Shown here piece by piece: positions 23,324 to 34,099 of a stretch of 64,000 bases of DNA. The DNA is taken from contig NC_035449.2 of the NCBI RefSeq assembly GCF_002127325.2, positions 143,150,414 to 143,214,413 of the forward strand. Direction: 5' to 3'. Position 1 is the stretch's first letter. Each line of letters begins with the position of its first letter. The position numbers were made by a program, and so were the translations under genes. The notes beneath the pieces were generated by a model. That model made no database searches. It was given only the letters and a program-made list of their open reading frames with translations, and was not told the DNA's origin. The stretch is from Helianthus annuus (Eukaryota; Streptophyta; Magnoliopsida; Asterales; Asteraceae).

Positions 23324-24465
23324 CTTGATGCGTGTGTAGCGTGATATATTTTTATTAATATTTTAAGCCCTTTTTAACACTTTAGTCAAGTTTTAAACTT
23401 ATAAAACACGATATTCTACTAACACTAAACACACATATGGGTAAGTGCACCCATCGTGAGCGTAGTATAGCACTGGTAAGATATCAAGGTCCACCAAGGA
23501 CACACGAGCTTTTAGTACCGGTTTATCCTCAACATCTAATCAAATCAAAATTTTAGAAAAAGGTTTTAAACATGAAAATAAAAACTAAAAATGCTGAAAA
23601 ATAAAAATAAAATGAAAACAGATAGACAAGATAAATCACTTGGATCCGACTCGCCTTTAGTGTCACCTTTGATGATTTCCGCACTTTTGCACTTTTTAAG
23701 AGATTATCTAAGTTATAGTAGTAGGCCCCTCTTTTGAAGGTGACGTTACCCTCAACCAGTAGTTTGAGTCAGCAAGGATATAATCCTAAAGGGTTGGAAT
23801 ATTGAGAGATAATTAATTAAGTTATTAATGCGTAATGTGGTAGGCCCCTCTTTTGAAGGTGACGTTACCCTCGGCTAAGTGGTTTGAGTCAGCAAGGATA
23901 TAATCCCAAGTAGCCGGGTTAATGTATTAATAGTAGTTTACATATGAGGGAGGTCCTAGTAAGCTTGGCCCAGGTCCTTGCTGGATCTATACACTGAACA
24001 AGGCAAGAACCTTACCAAACCATTCCCTTAACCCCCGACCAGGTAGCCAACATATCTCTACATAGACCGTAGAGATATGAATGGTGAAAATCTTTTATTT
24101 TATATAGACAATAAAATAATGCCAAGACACCACAGACAAATGATAAGGAAGTTTCACCTTCAACATAAGAAACTAGTTACTAAAGTCATTAATACAAAAC
24201 CAAATAAAAGGTGCGAAAAGATTAAAAATCAAAAGTATTATACTAAATGCTTGTCTTCACCAAGTGATGTAAGAGACTTAGGCAGACATGGCCTTTGATT
24301 GTCAAGAACTCTTACTATCAATCTTGGATCCCGAGACTACTACACACACTCTAAGATGGATGATGGATGATGGTGGTGGATGTGGGTTGTAGTGGTGGTG
24401 GAGTGTGGGTGAAGTGGAAGAGAGGTGGTTTGCCAAGGGATGCCTTTGAAGTGAACCAAGCACCC

Positions 24466-24475
24466 CTATTTATAG
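24466..24475 (-). promoter_or_regulatory. TATA box of the nested element LTR
   Basis: The minus strand reads CTATAAATAG. The nearest CACGGCCCCGTG word starts 19 bases upstream on that strand. Confidence 0.55.
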
Positions 24476-24493
24476 CCTGCACAGAAGCCCGGA

Positions 24494-24773
24494 CACGGCC
24501 CCGTGTCCATTGGGCACGGCCCCGTGTTCATCCACTTTCTCTTTCTTCATTAATTACACTTTGTCTGCATTAGCTCCACACGCACCTGTGTCTGCTGGGC
24601 ACGACCCCATGTGCAGAAGCGTATCTGTACTATCAAGATTTGCTTGGATTCTGCGAATCTTAGCGTTGACCACGGCCCGTCACGCCCCCGTGTTGGGAAT
24701 AGAAGCTTCTATAGCTTTGTCCTTTCTGCAGATAACTGGCCACGCCCCCTTGTCCGCTGGGCACGGGGCCGTG
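24494..24773. repeat. CACGGCCCCGTG word cluster
   Basis: Exact words lie at 24494-24505 and 24515-24526, the complement at 24762-24773, and decayed forms between. More exact copies lie inside the same element at 21777, 21798, 22314 and 23107. Confidence 0.85.
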
Positions 24774-25804
24774 GTCAGCCTTCTGTTCTCTTGTTTTTGC
24801 TTGGGAAGATGCTGTTGAGGGGTCGGGCATGCCACATTTATTCCTTTTCTTGTATTTATGTTAGATTTGGCTGCATATTTGTTCCTTTTGTTCAATTAAG
24901 CTTATTTGGTCCTGAAAATACAAAAGGAAGACAAAAGCACACTTTTTCCAACATTAGTACTAAAAAGGGTTAGTTTTATGCCTCAATTGATGTAATTTAT
25001 ATGTTGCATTTTACACACATCACCTAACCATTTCAACATAATCTCGAAACTTCATCAACTCAACTCGTGGTTTACGTGTATCCCCTTACGCAAAGTTGTG
25101 AGTATACTCAAACCCTTTTTCGCTTAACGCACTTTTGGGTGTTACATACGTTCTCTATTAAAACACACCTCTTAAACTCTTTTATAAACGGGGACTGCCC
25201 TCGCATGTTATACGTGATTAGTTGAAAGCTTGTTGCTATGTTACACCTGATGACTCGCCCTACCGCCCTTAGCAATGATAGTACTATAGTTTGGACTCAG
25301 CACCTGTTTAGTCAGGGGTTGTTAAGGATCACTTACTTTACTTCACGTGCTCACTGCGGTGAACACGTGTCGCGCATACTCTACTCGCAGTCATGTGGTT
25401 AGCTTGTATCATTGTTGATAGCTTACTGGATTCGCCATTTTGCGTGTCACATGTTGGTTATGCGTAAACGCTTTTATACTATACTATACTTATGCAAACT
25501 TCTGTACTTACCTTTACATTATTGTATTGACTTTTATTTTAACGTATGTAACAAGTTGATGGATTGTTTTGCTGCAAATGGATAGGATCGCTAGAAACCC
25601 ACCTAAAAATCTAAGTTGTCAGATTGGTTTTGTTTGAGAGATTTGAAATCTGTTAAGACTTTTATTGAATTATTTGTTTGATAGTATGGGATATTAAACT
25701 TGATAAATAATGTCACTAAATTAGTCGTTATGGTTTCTCTTGAGCAATCTGATTCGCTTAGTGCCGCGCCCCGATGATTCCGCCACCGGTTGGGGGTGAC
25801 AGAT

Positions 25805-25817
25805 TGGTATCAGAGCC
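25805..25817 (+). other. Ty3-A primer-binding site
   Basis: TGGTATCAGAGCC, three bases after the LTR end; initiator Met-tRNA type. Confidence 0.88.
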
Positions 25818-26897
25818 ATAACTATAGGGAATTAGGTCGAATAATACAAATCAGACCTAGTCTATAGTCTAAGTACCAAAAGAGACCTTCTATAGCTTAA
25901 GTGTTTAAACTTCTCTCCACTTGATGTTGTTTCTTCTCTTTGGATTAAATACTTACATGCATTTTCTAAGGCTAACACAAGATACATGTTTGAAGACACT
26001 CGCATAACACAAACGAGTGATTATGTCGAGATTAGGTGTGAAAACCAAGAACTCTCGATAAGATCACTCACCCCGCGTATCATATCTCGCACGAGAACCT
26101 TTTGTTGAGTTAGGAGAAATCCATATCTCGACAGAAATCTTCATCACTATCTAGTGAAACTCCCGGATTTATTCAGAGAATACAACCACAGTAAGGAGCG
26201 AAGTTGTTAAGTTAGGGGTGAAACCCGCATCTTAATGACCCGTTCCACTCCTAAACTAATTTTGAAAGGTCTCACCAAAAGTCTCAACTATTTCAATGAC
26301 TCGGGTCATGTAGTAACTGGAAGGATGCATGCCATTCGCCTTATTATGCAGAGAGCATAGTCTATTAGGCCAAAGCGTGTACCCGAACTTATTGGGAATA
26401 GTTGAATCACTTTGGGTAGTCGATGTCTCAACACCCAAGACACTTTAATTTTTAAGCCCGCAATCGCCGATTTTACGCGTCATCGAGTTTATTGTGTTTA
26501 TGTGGTTTAAATTTACGATTTATGGTTTCGATTTCTTGCTCCCCGCTTTGCAAACTACGCACAACTCACACAGCTCTCGTAATCTAAAACACTAACCAAC
26601 CGCGAACAAACTAAGCAACCTTACTTGCTTTACGCTATGCTTCTCGCTTATACTACGCTATCTCTCGTACGCGCTAAGCTCTATGGAAATGAAGGTGAAT
26701 ACGTGCAAAAATATTTGTTTATACGAATTATGTGCTAATACGTGCTTATGTGTATACGTGCAAATACGTGGTTATGTGCCCGCGTGATTATGTGATTTTG
26801 TGCTTATATGAATAATAATGATAATAAATATGTCGTATAGAATGTGAAACTTTTCAACAAACCCAACATAATCAAATCTCATCCAATCCCATTGCAG
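25818..26897 (+). other. Ty3-A leader
   Basis: 1.08 kb between PBS and gag without a supported ORF. TACGTGCTTATGTG-type words recur near 26690-26800. Confidence 0.55.
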
Positions 26898-28829
26898 ATG
26901 GCATCTCTTGGATCTCACACTCGCCGCAACATTCAGCGAAACAATGCTGACAAACGCATCGCCTCTCTCATGGCCAAGGAAATAGCCAAGGTGATCCCTC
27001 AAATTGTTAGTGAGATTCACGCCATCAGCAGCATTTCTTCTGTCGATTCCAAGATGACTCGCCTAAAGCTCCATTCAACTTCAAGCAGTTCAAAGCCTAC
27101 GGTCCAATGAACTTCACTGATGAAGAGGGACCCAGTCCAATGTTTCAGTGGTTTGACTCGATTGAAGTTACCTTCCAAAAAAGCGGATGTCCTGAAAATC
27201 TTCGCACTGTTAACGCCACTAGGGTCTTTCAATCAAGGGCACTTGATAGGTGGATCGCCGAGCGCAACAGGCACGGAAATGATGCAGCCTATGGTCTTGC
27301 ATGGGAGGAGCTGAAATAGCTCATGATGAAGGAATTCTGCCCTCCCCACGAAGTCCAGAAACTGGAAAATGAATTCTAGAACTTCAAGCAAGTTGAAGGT
27401 GATAACACTGGTCTTACCGCCCGATTTAAGCAGTTGAGCATCATCTGTCCAAGTCAAGTGGACACTCCTGAGAAAGCTATCAAGAAGTACATTCGCATTC
27501 TCCTTGATTGTGTCGCTTACTTTGTTCAAGCAGCAAAACCCACAACGATTGAGGAAACTTATCAGCTCGCAGAAGAAATCAATGGCAAGTGAGCCTTGGC
27601 TGGGGTATTCAAGACCTCGACCAAGAGTCTCAACCAAGTTACTGCAAATCCAAATACCGATGCAGCACCATCTCAAGCTCCCAAGTCTAATCGTCAAAGT
27701 CTCAAGCGAAGGAACTCTAACAAGAACTGCGCGGTAGTGGCACCGCCCAACACACAGAGTCGTCAGGTTGCTACTCCCAACGCACCGCCTGCTAAGCATG
27801 CCTATACTAGGAATCACCCAATGTGCCCTACTTGCACCTATCATCATCCAGTGGGGACAAACTGCCGTTTCTGTGTTAACTGCAGCGTTTATGGGCACTA
27901 CACAGCTCACTACCGCTTAGGCCCTCGTTAGCAAGCTTCTCAAGCTTTCGCAACACTGCCAGCTCAACCACTCAACCCAGCTCTTCCAGCACCAGTTGCT
28001 CATGCCCGTGCTTGCTACACTTGTGGCGATCCTAGCCACTTTAGCAATGTTTGCCCACAACGTGTTGTGAAGCAAGAGCCGCAACAACAACAACCACAAC
28101 AACAGCAACAACAACCACAGCAGCCGCAACAAGAACCACCAGCTGCCCGCGGTAGAACTTTCAACATCAATGTCCGCCAGGCTCAAACTTACAACAATGT
28201 TGTCAACAGTACGTTCCTTGTCAACGGTATTTATGCTTCATGCTTATTTGATACTGGATCCGATAACAGTTTTGTATCATTTGAATTCGAAAAGCTTCTA
28301 AAATGTGAACGCGCTAAACTCCCAAAGACCTTTGACATAGAAGTAGCCACCGGAAGAACCGTTACCGTTAGTTCCGTTCTACGTGATTGTACTCTTGGTC
28401 TCAACAATCACGTTTTCCTGATCAATCTCATACCTATGCAACTAGGTAGTTTTGACATCATAGTAGGGATGGATTTCCTTCGTGAGAATCATGCCGAAGT
28501 TATTTGTTTCGATAAGATGATTCGTTTTTCTCTTCCAAACGGTGATCAATTACGTTTTTATGGTGAAGTACTCTAGAAAGAGTTGAAGCTTATGTCGTCT
28601 ATCCAAGCGAGTAAGTACTTACGCAAGGAGTACATCGCTTTCCTAGCCCATATTGTGGAGATGAAAGACGAGAAGAAAATCGTGAAAGACATTCCAGTCG
28701 TTTGTGATTTTCCTAAAGTTTTTCCTGATGATTTACCAGGTTTACCCCTTATTCGTGATATTGATTTTCGTATTGATCTTATCCCTGGTGCTACACCTGT
28801 TGCAAAAGCTCCCTATCGCCTTGCACCAT
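26898..28829 (+). pseudogene. gag-pol: Ty3-A gag-protease and start of RT, broken
   Basis: The chosen start is the ATG at 26898 (MASLGSHTRRNIQRN). The frame shifts near 27107 and has stops near 27317 and 27377, with further breaks. The capsid domain spans about 27100-27590. Cys/His motifs follow, the clearest being CYTCGDPSHFSNVC (CX2CX4HX4C) near 28015. A Gln/Pro-rich linker (28067-28140) precedes the aspartic protease with CLFDTGSDNSFVS (catalytic Asp-Thr-Gly) near 28240 and IVGMDFLR near 28462. An in-frame stop lies at 28574-28576, after which the frame continues to the RT lead-in DLPGLP...KAPYRLAP. The domain order is normal for chromovirus-like Ty3 elements. The end at 28829 is created by copia-2. 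Confidence 0.85.
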
Positions 28830-29283
28830 TGTTGGTGCATACGTCTGTCGACTTCGTCTTGTATCGAGTCTTGCATTGTTCGTGGCACGAAGATCGAGGA
28901 ATCAACTCTTCAAGTAATTTCGCATGAAGCTTGTAATTTAGATTGAAGTGTCCTTATGTAATTCCGCACGGAATTACAAGGTAATCCCGTGTAAGTGTCT
29001 AATTCCCCGTGTAAGTAATCTCGTTTGTACATGTTTCGTGCGGAATTAGTCCGCCTATATATAGTTGTCATTCTGTTTCAGTTTGTACGGAATTAGAAAA
29101 GAGTGTTACCAATGGCGGAGCGCTGTCGAAGTGTCTACGTGCTGTAATTGTTATCAGAATTAATAAACAAGACAACTTAAAGTGATATTCTTGCTGAAAC
29201 TAACTCATTATGTCTGTTTCCGCCTTTCGTTTTGAGTAGAACGCCTCTGATCGACTCGTTTCGGGTCCGACAACGATCCTACA
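28830..29283 (+). repeat. copia-2 5' LTR
   Basis: Ends TGTTGGTGC...CCTACA, 454 bp. AATTCCGCACGGAATT lies at 28960-28975 and a TATA-like CTATATATAG at 29055-29064. Confidence 0.9.
29055..29064 (+). promoter_or_regulatory. TATA box of copia-2 5' LTR
   Basis: CTATATATAG; the same site occurs in the 3' LTR at 39956-39965 and in copia-3 at 61318. Confidence 0.55.
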
Positions 29284-29285
29284 AG

Positions 29286-29297
29286 TGGTATCAGAGC
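29286..29297 (+). other. copia-2 primer-binding site
   Basis: TGGTATCAGAGC, two bases after the 5' LTR; initiator Met-tRNA type. Confidence 0.9.
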
Positions 29298-29479
29298 TCA
29301 GGAAGAGGAGTTCTGTAGTTTTCAGCCTGATCTCATATCATTTTCTTACTTCTACACTTTCTTTTCTCATTTGAACAATTTTTCACAGTCAAAATGATCT
29401 GAATTTCACATATATCAAGCAAAACAGTGTTTTAACAAATCATTGAGAAAATTGGACCTTAATTCAATCAAAATCAGAT

Positions 29480-29786
29480 AAAATTTGTAATTCCGTATGA
29501 AAATCTGTTCGAACAAAATGACATCAGCATGATTTCGCTTGAAAGTGTTCTTTAATTCCGCACGGAATAACGGTGTTTAGCTAATTTCGTTTGAAATTAA
29601 TTCTAATTCCGCACGGAATTCGAATTTCGTTTGTATAATCTCATATCAAACCTAATCTCCTGTGAAACTGAGTAATTCCGCACGGAATTACTTAATTTCG
29701 TTTGAAAGGCACTAATCTTGTTTGAAAGTTTGTGCAGGTTAATCTCATTGGAACTTAATATCGCTTGAGAGTAATTTCGTTTGAAA
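29480..29786 (+). repeat. Leader word array of copia-2
   Basis: TAATTCCGCACGGAATTA-type words near 29489, 29551, 29606 and 29672 alternate with TAATTTCGTTTGAAA words, the last one reaching the gag ATG at 29787. The first word has perfect 7-base arms around CA. Confidence 0.85.
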
Positions 29787-32699
29787 ATGTCTGACGAAGA
29801 ATTTTACAACGCGTTTGCCACATCCCCGACTACTCCGGCTGCCATTGCTCATAACATGAACTTGGAAAACGAAACTGGAACTTTGCAAAAACCCCCGAAA
29901 CTCATGGGAATTGAAGAGTACCATGGCTGGAAAAATCGTTTTGAAAATTGGGTTCAGGCAAACCATCTGAGAGCTTGGGAAAGTATTGAAACCAAGTATG
30001 TTAGACCACAGACTGCTTTGAAAGTTGATAAAATCATCTCAGAATTTACAGACAACGAGAGAGACATCTATAAAGGAGAAAAGATGATGATTAGTCATTT
30101 ACAACAAGCTATCAAAGAAGACATTTTTATTTTGCTTCAGCATGATGGTAGTGCATTTTCGATTTGGGAGGCACTTGAGAAGAAATTTGAAGGAAGTACA
30201 GAAATGCTCAAGAGTACAGCATCTCTGATGAAAAAGGAGTTTGAGTTGTTTACAAATATGCCAGGGGAGACTACAAAGACTCTCATTGAGAGATATTGTC
30301 ATCTTGTGCGCACCATGTCTCAGTTGAAAATTACTAAAACTCCAGCAGAATTGGTTGAAAAATTAGCTGACGCATTACCACAGAAAGAATGGGGTACTTA
30401 TCTCATGATCTTAGAGAATTCAGGAGAGTTTAGTAGATTGTCAATTGGACAGTTTATTGAAAAACTTGAGGCACAGGATCTGGAACAGCAAAAGATTGCC
30501 AGAATGAACAGCTCGAGCAATCAACAAGACATCAAATTGTACTACAAAGGAAATGTCCAAACTGTTGAAGCAAGTCCAAAGATCCAAACCGCTTTTAGTG
30601 CAGGAAATTCATCTGGATCAGTCAGTCAAAGTTCAATCAATACTAGTGGATTTTCAAATGTCAATCCTCCAAGTGTTCAAAGTGCAAATGTTGGTAATGG
30701 ACATATGATTCAGTGTAATGTGGCATTGCAACTTCAAAATGGATAGAATTTTTCTGAAGAAGTTGTGAAAAGTCATATGGCATTACTGGTTACTGCTTTG
30801 GAATCTTATGAAGGATTGATTGCTGGAAAAATTGGCAATCCTATGCTAACCAAAGAAGACTATGATCAGATCGATGCAGAAGAATTGGAGCTCATGGACA
30901 TCAAATGGTGTCTAGCTAGTGTCTTGAGGAGAGCAAAAAAGTTTAAAATGATTACAGGAAGAAATGATTTCTTAGATGCAAATCTCTCTAATTTAGGTTT
31001 TGATAAATCTAAAGTTATTTGTTTTCGATGCAGGGAGAAAGGTCATTTCAAAAGAGAATGCAAAAGTCAGGAGACTAGTGGAGCAAAGAATCCTTTTAGA
31101 AAAGATAATTACTATCGAAAAGCCATATATCAACAGGTTACTCATCAACCGCATCAACAAAAGGAATCACAAACTGCACATGGGAAAATGATCGAAGATG
31201 CAAATAAGAAAGCTTATTATGGTATCATTGGTCAAGATGATGAGAAAATGGCTCCAGGATTTAGCTGGGATAAGTATGTGGATGAGAATAGGGAATTTGA
31301 ATCTTTTATTGCACAAATTGTTCACAAGCCAAAGTTGATGAAATAATGGATAACTGTGTTATCTGATGAAGAGAAAAGTCAAGATGAAGAATCTGTTTCT
31401 TCAGAAAACAGTTCAACAGAAAGCAGTGATGATAATGAAGAAATTGAACAGATAAACCTTGGAAAACCTCATTTATCTTCTGACAGTTTTGAATTTTATT
31501 TTGCAGATAAATTGAAGAAACTTAAAAAGAGAAAAGCAGCAAAAGAAATGGAAGAAATGAAGGTTGTTGAGAAGATAGTTGAAGTAGAAAAGATAGTTGA
31601 AGTCGAGAAGATTGTGGAGATCGAAAAGATTGTTGAAGTCACAAAACCTTGTCTTACATGTTTGGAACCTTGCAAACAATGTGATGAAAAGGATGCAAGG
31701 TTTAGTGTTCAAGAAAAGTTGAAAGAAAAGTTGTTGTTTGATGTCAAGAATCTGAAAGAGTCGTACGATGTATTGAACAGAACTGTGAATAGTTTGCAGA
31801 AGACAAACTCGGAAAGAGAAGATGCTTTGACAATGATGAATGCTACCATGATGTCTAAGCAGAAAGAGATAAATTTTTACATTGAAGAATGTGCAAAATG
31901 GAAGCAAGAGTCGGAAACTGAGAAAGTTGAAAATGAAAGAATCAGACGATTACTGAGAAGTTATTCGAGTTCTGATTACTTAATTGACATAATTTATCCA
32001 ACTGTTGTAGGTTTTGAAGTGTTTGAAGATAAGAAGCCGAAGAAGAAGGATACTGGTAAGAAACAGAGTGTTAATTATAACAAGTGTCCGCCTCCGATTT
32101 GGGAAGGGTATTCGCCTAGAAAACTAAATGAGGAACAAGTAAAAAAGGCAGTCAATATAAAGTTAGAGTCCGAGATAATCGATGCATTACCAGACAATAT
32201 TGACATCACGTTCACAGCGTCCGACGCAGATCATGAGTCCGAATTAATAAAAAGGGTGGTCGATCAGGTGTTGGATAAGGATGAGGAGTTAGAGTCAAAG
32301 TCCGAGTCCGAAAGTTCGTATTTGTCAATCGGGAGTTCGAGTTCGTCTGTCAAGAGTTCTAAATCATCGTGAAAACGGGTGTATAGTAAAGAATTTTTGT
32401 TGTCAAAATCCAATTTGAATGACGAAACATTTAAAGTTGCATATACTTTGAATGATCCTGACAAATTATATTTTGATAAAGAGTTTCCAATAAGAGGTGT
32501 TAAATCTGAAATGATCAAAAAGGTTTTCAAACTGACAGAAATTAATATTTCTGAAATAAAAGATGTAAATCTTTCTAAAAAACCTAATCTTTACACCTCA
32601 AGAATTAAACAAAGGATAAACAAGAAAATGGGTTACAGTTATGGTTCGGATTTTCGAAAGAAACCAAATCATAATGGTAATTTCAAAAAGGAAGGTTGA
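29787..32699 (+). pseudogene. gag: copia-2 gag: one long frame with three in-frame stops
   Basis: The ATG at 29787 (MSDEEFYNAFAT) fits better than the upstream in-frame TTG. The frame runs about 970 codons, with stops at 30744, 31344 and 32370 but no frameshift. The UBN2-type capsid domain includes MGIEEYHGWKNRFENW and ALPQKEWGTYLM. A zinc knuckle, CFRCREKGHFKREC (CX2CX4HX4C), lies near 31020. Beyond it is an acidic segment, then at 31560-31645 four near-perfect heptads of the type VEKIVEV, a CLTCLEPCKQC motif and a long predicted coiled coil, then a Ser/Glu-rich tail. The heptads suggest self-association; that is inference. The frame ends at the Athila-type LTR. Copia-3 has the closest relative. 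Confidence 0.85.
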
Positions 32700-33983
32700 T
32701 GGGTGGTCCATAGGACAACCCTTAATGGTGTTAAATGACAAGTTAATCCCTCATTTAATCATGTAATTGTCTTGAATTAGATGACTACAGTTGCTTATGT
32801 TTCAGGTACATTCGGAGCTTAAAAGTGTGGAAATGAAGCTTCGAAATAGGCGCGGTTGAACTAGAGATTGAAAGATGGAGCATACATGAAGAAAATAATT
32901 TATTAGAACTGAAGAATTAAGAAGATAGCATGATAGAGGACAAAATTACGAGAACGTAGGCGAAAACGGAGTTGAAACGAAAAAGTTATGCTGAAAACAA
33001 AATTTCATGCTGAAGCCTACCGTAATTTACGGTAGCTACCGTAAATTACGGTAGACCCCAGCATTTTTCGACCACCGTAAGGCAGTAGAGACCCACCGTA
33101 ACACTTTTTGGTCCACCGTAACTTACGATGGTACCGTAATTTATGGTGGAGATGACGGAGAAATGTGTAGCTGCCCTATTTTATGATGTCTTATTGTGTC
33201 TTTTCAATTCCAATCATTCCCATTCGGTTACCAGCAGTCTTGGGGCGAATTTGGCTGTTCTTGCTTGGTTCTAAACAATTTCTAACATTCGGTTTATGTT
33301 TTTTATTCGTATGAGCATTAATCTTGGTGTGATGATGATGTACCAAGTCATGCGTGGCTAAACTTCTTGTGATCATCCTAGATGTAAGGTTTGCTTTTGA
33401 AACACTATGTTTGTGCTTGAATTTCTAGAACTATGACTTTGAATGTTTGTTTAAGTTATTGTGGTGTTTGAATGTTTGTTTGTAAGGTGTTGAATTTTGT
33501 TTAATCATAATCTAAAACGATACGTTCTTGGTGCCGTTGGCAATCGAGATATCATGGGAGGGATTAGGGTTGGATAATTGTCAATTGATCATCGCGTAAC
33601 AACCTCGCATTTTATGATCCAAGTACTCAGTTCCCTTTTATCACAAATAGATAATCAAACACGAATCATGTCTATGTGATTCTTTCTAGTTGGGCATAAA
33701 CATTAGTGTGGATTAAAACCTAAAGTCTAGGATGGTCGCTTGTTCCTAATTTGTTTACAAACTACAATCTTTGATTTGCAATTTACTTAGTTAAGATTAG
33801 TTCCAAAATCCAAAACAACCAACTTTTGAATTTTAATTTCTGCATTGTAGGTTAATTTTAGTTTAAGTGCAAAGCTATAAAATCACACATTTTCCACATA
33901 CTCCCTGAGTTCGATACCAACTTACCGCTAGCTAATTAGTTGTTATTGGGATTAAATTTGCGTGTACCTACGACAGCACGTCA
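32697..33983 (+). repeat. Left LTR of the Athila-type element
   Basis: Starts TGATGGGTGG and ends CACGTCA. It contains the inverted words CCGTAAATTACGG/ACCGTAATTTACGGT at 33022-33155. Confidence 0.85.
33022..33155. repeat. CCGTAA/TTACGG inverted-word array
   Basis: Six or more ACCGTAA or TTACGGT half-sites form hairpin pairs. The same array lies at 38309-38438 in the right LTR. Confidence 0.85.
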
Positions 33984-33988
33984 AATTT

Positions 33989-34006
33989 TGGCGCCGTTGG
34001 CGGGGA
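33989..34006 (+). other. PBS of the Athila-type element
   Basis: TGGCGCCGTTGGCGGGGA, five bases after the LTR; Asp-tRNA type typical of Athila/Tat. Confidence 0.8.
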
Positions 34007-34099
34007 GTAGTGCGCAACGTGTGTTATTTTTGCTTTTCTTAAGTTTGTTATTTTTCTGGTTTACGCGGGGTGTGTTAGTGTGCAGGTATTTACAGGTGC

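Larger units (their letters stand above)
20506..25022 (-). mobile_element. Nested Tat/Athila-type LTR element in the Ty3-A LTR
   Basis: On the plus strand the ends are TGATGCG at 20506 and ACACATCA at 25022. Flanking pentamers CATAA and CCTAA agree at four of five positions. A complete LTR lies at 23326-25022. A PBS-like sequence adjoins it on the left, so transcription runs on the minus strand. The left (3') LTR is truncated. The 2.1 kb interior holds only accessory-type ORF remnants; there is no RT, RNase H or integrase, so the element is non-autonomous. Confidence 0.75.
23326..25022 (-). repeat. 5' LTR of the nested element (1.70 kb)
   Basis: Ends on the plus strand are TGATGCGTGTGTAG and TTACACACATCA. 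Inside are two diverged ~115-bp units with GGCCCCTCTTTTGAAGGTG (23720-23925), a minus-strand TATA box and CACGGCCCCGTG words. A relative lies at 57799-59390 on the other strand. Confidence 0.8.
19099..25801 (+). repeat. Ty3-A 5' LTR, interrupted (about 2.2 kb without the insert)
   Basis: The start is TGTAACAACCCG at 19099; the end is GGTTGGGGGTGACA at 25801, followed by the PBS. Words of the type CATCCGTCCGAATGGAC recur at 19492-19550 and 19995-20420. Confidence 0.8.
19099..28829 (+). mobile_element. Ty3-A: 5' part of a Ty3/gypsy retrotransposon
   Basis: The order is LTR (TGTAACAACCCG...GGGTGACA), PBS, long leader, gag, protease and the beginning of RT, all on the plus strand. The LTR is interrupted by a nested element at 20506-25022. 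The element ends at 28829, where copia-2 begins, right after the conserved KAPYRLAP that precedes RT. No 3' half of this element is seen in the window. Confidence 0.85.

Noticed and set aside
24510..24973. Overlapping plus-strand frames of 102 and 120 aa
   Set aside because: They lie in LTR promoter sequence and run through CACGGCCCCGTG words.
27233..27910. 225-aa minus-strand frame
   Set aside because: Antisense to the broken Ty3-A gag, which has the recognisable motifs.
31473..31907. 144-aa Phe-rich minus-strand frame
   Set aside because: Antisense to the coiled-coil part of copia-2 gag.
33191..33376. 61-aa minus frame found in both Athila-type LTRs
   Set aside because: LTR duplicate without protein features.
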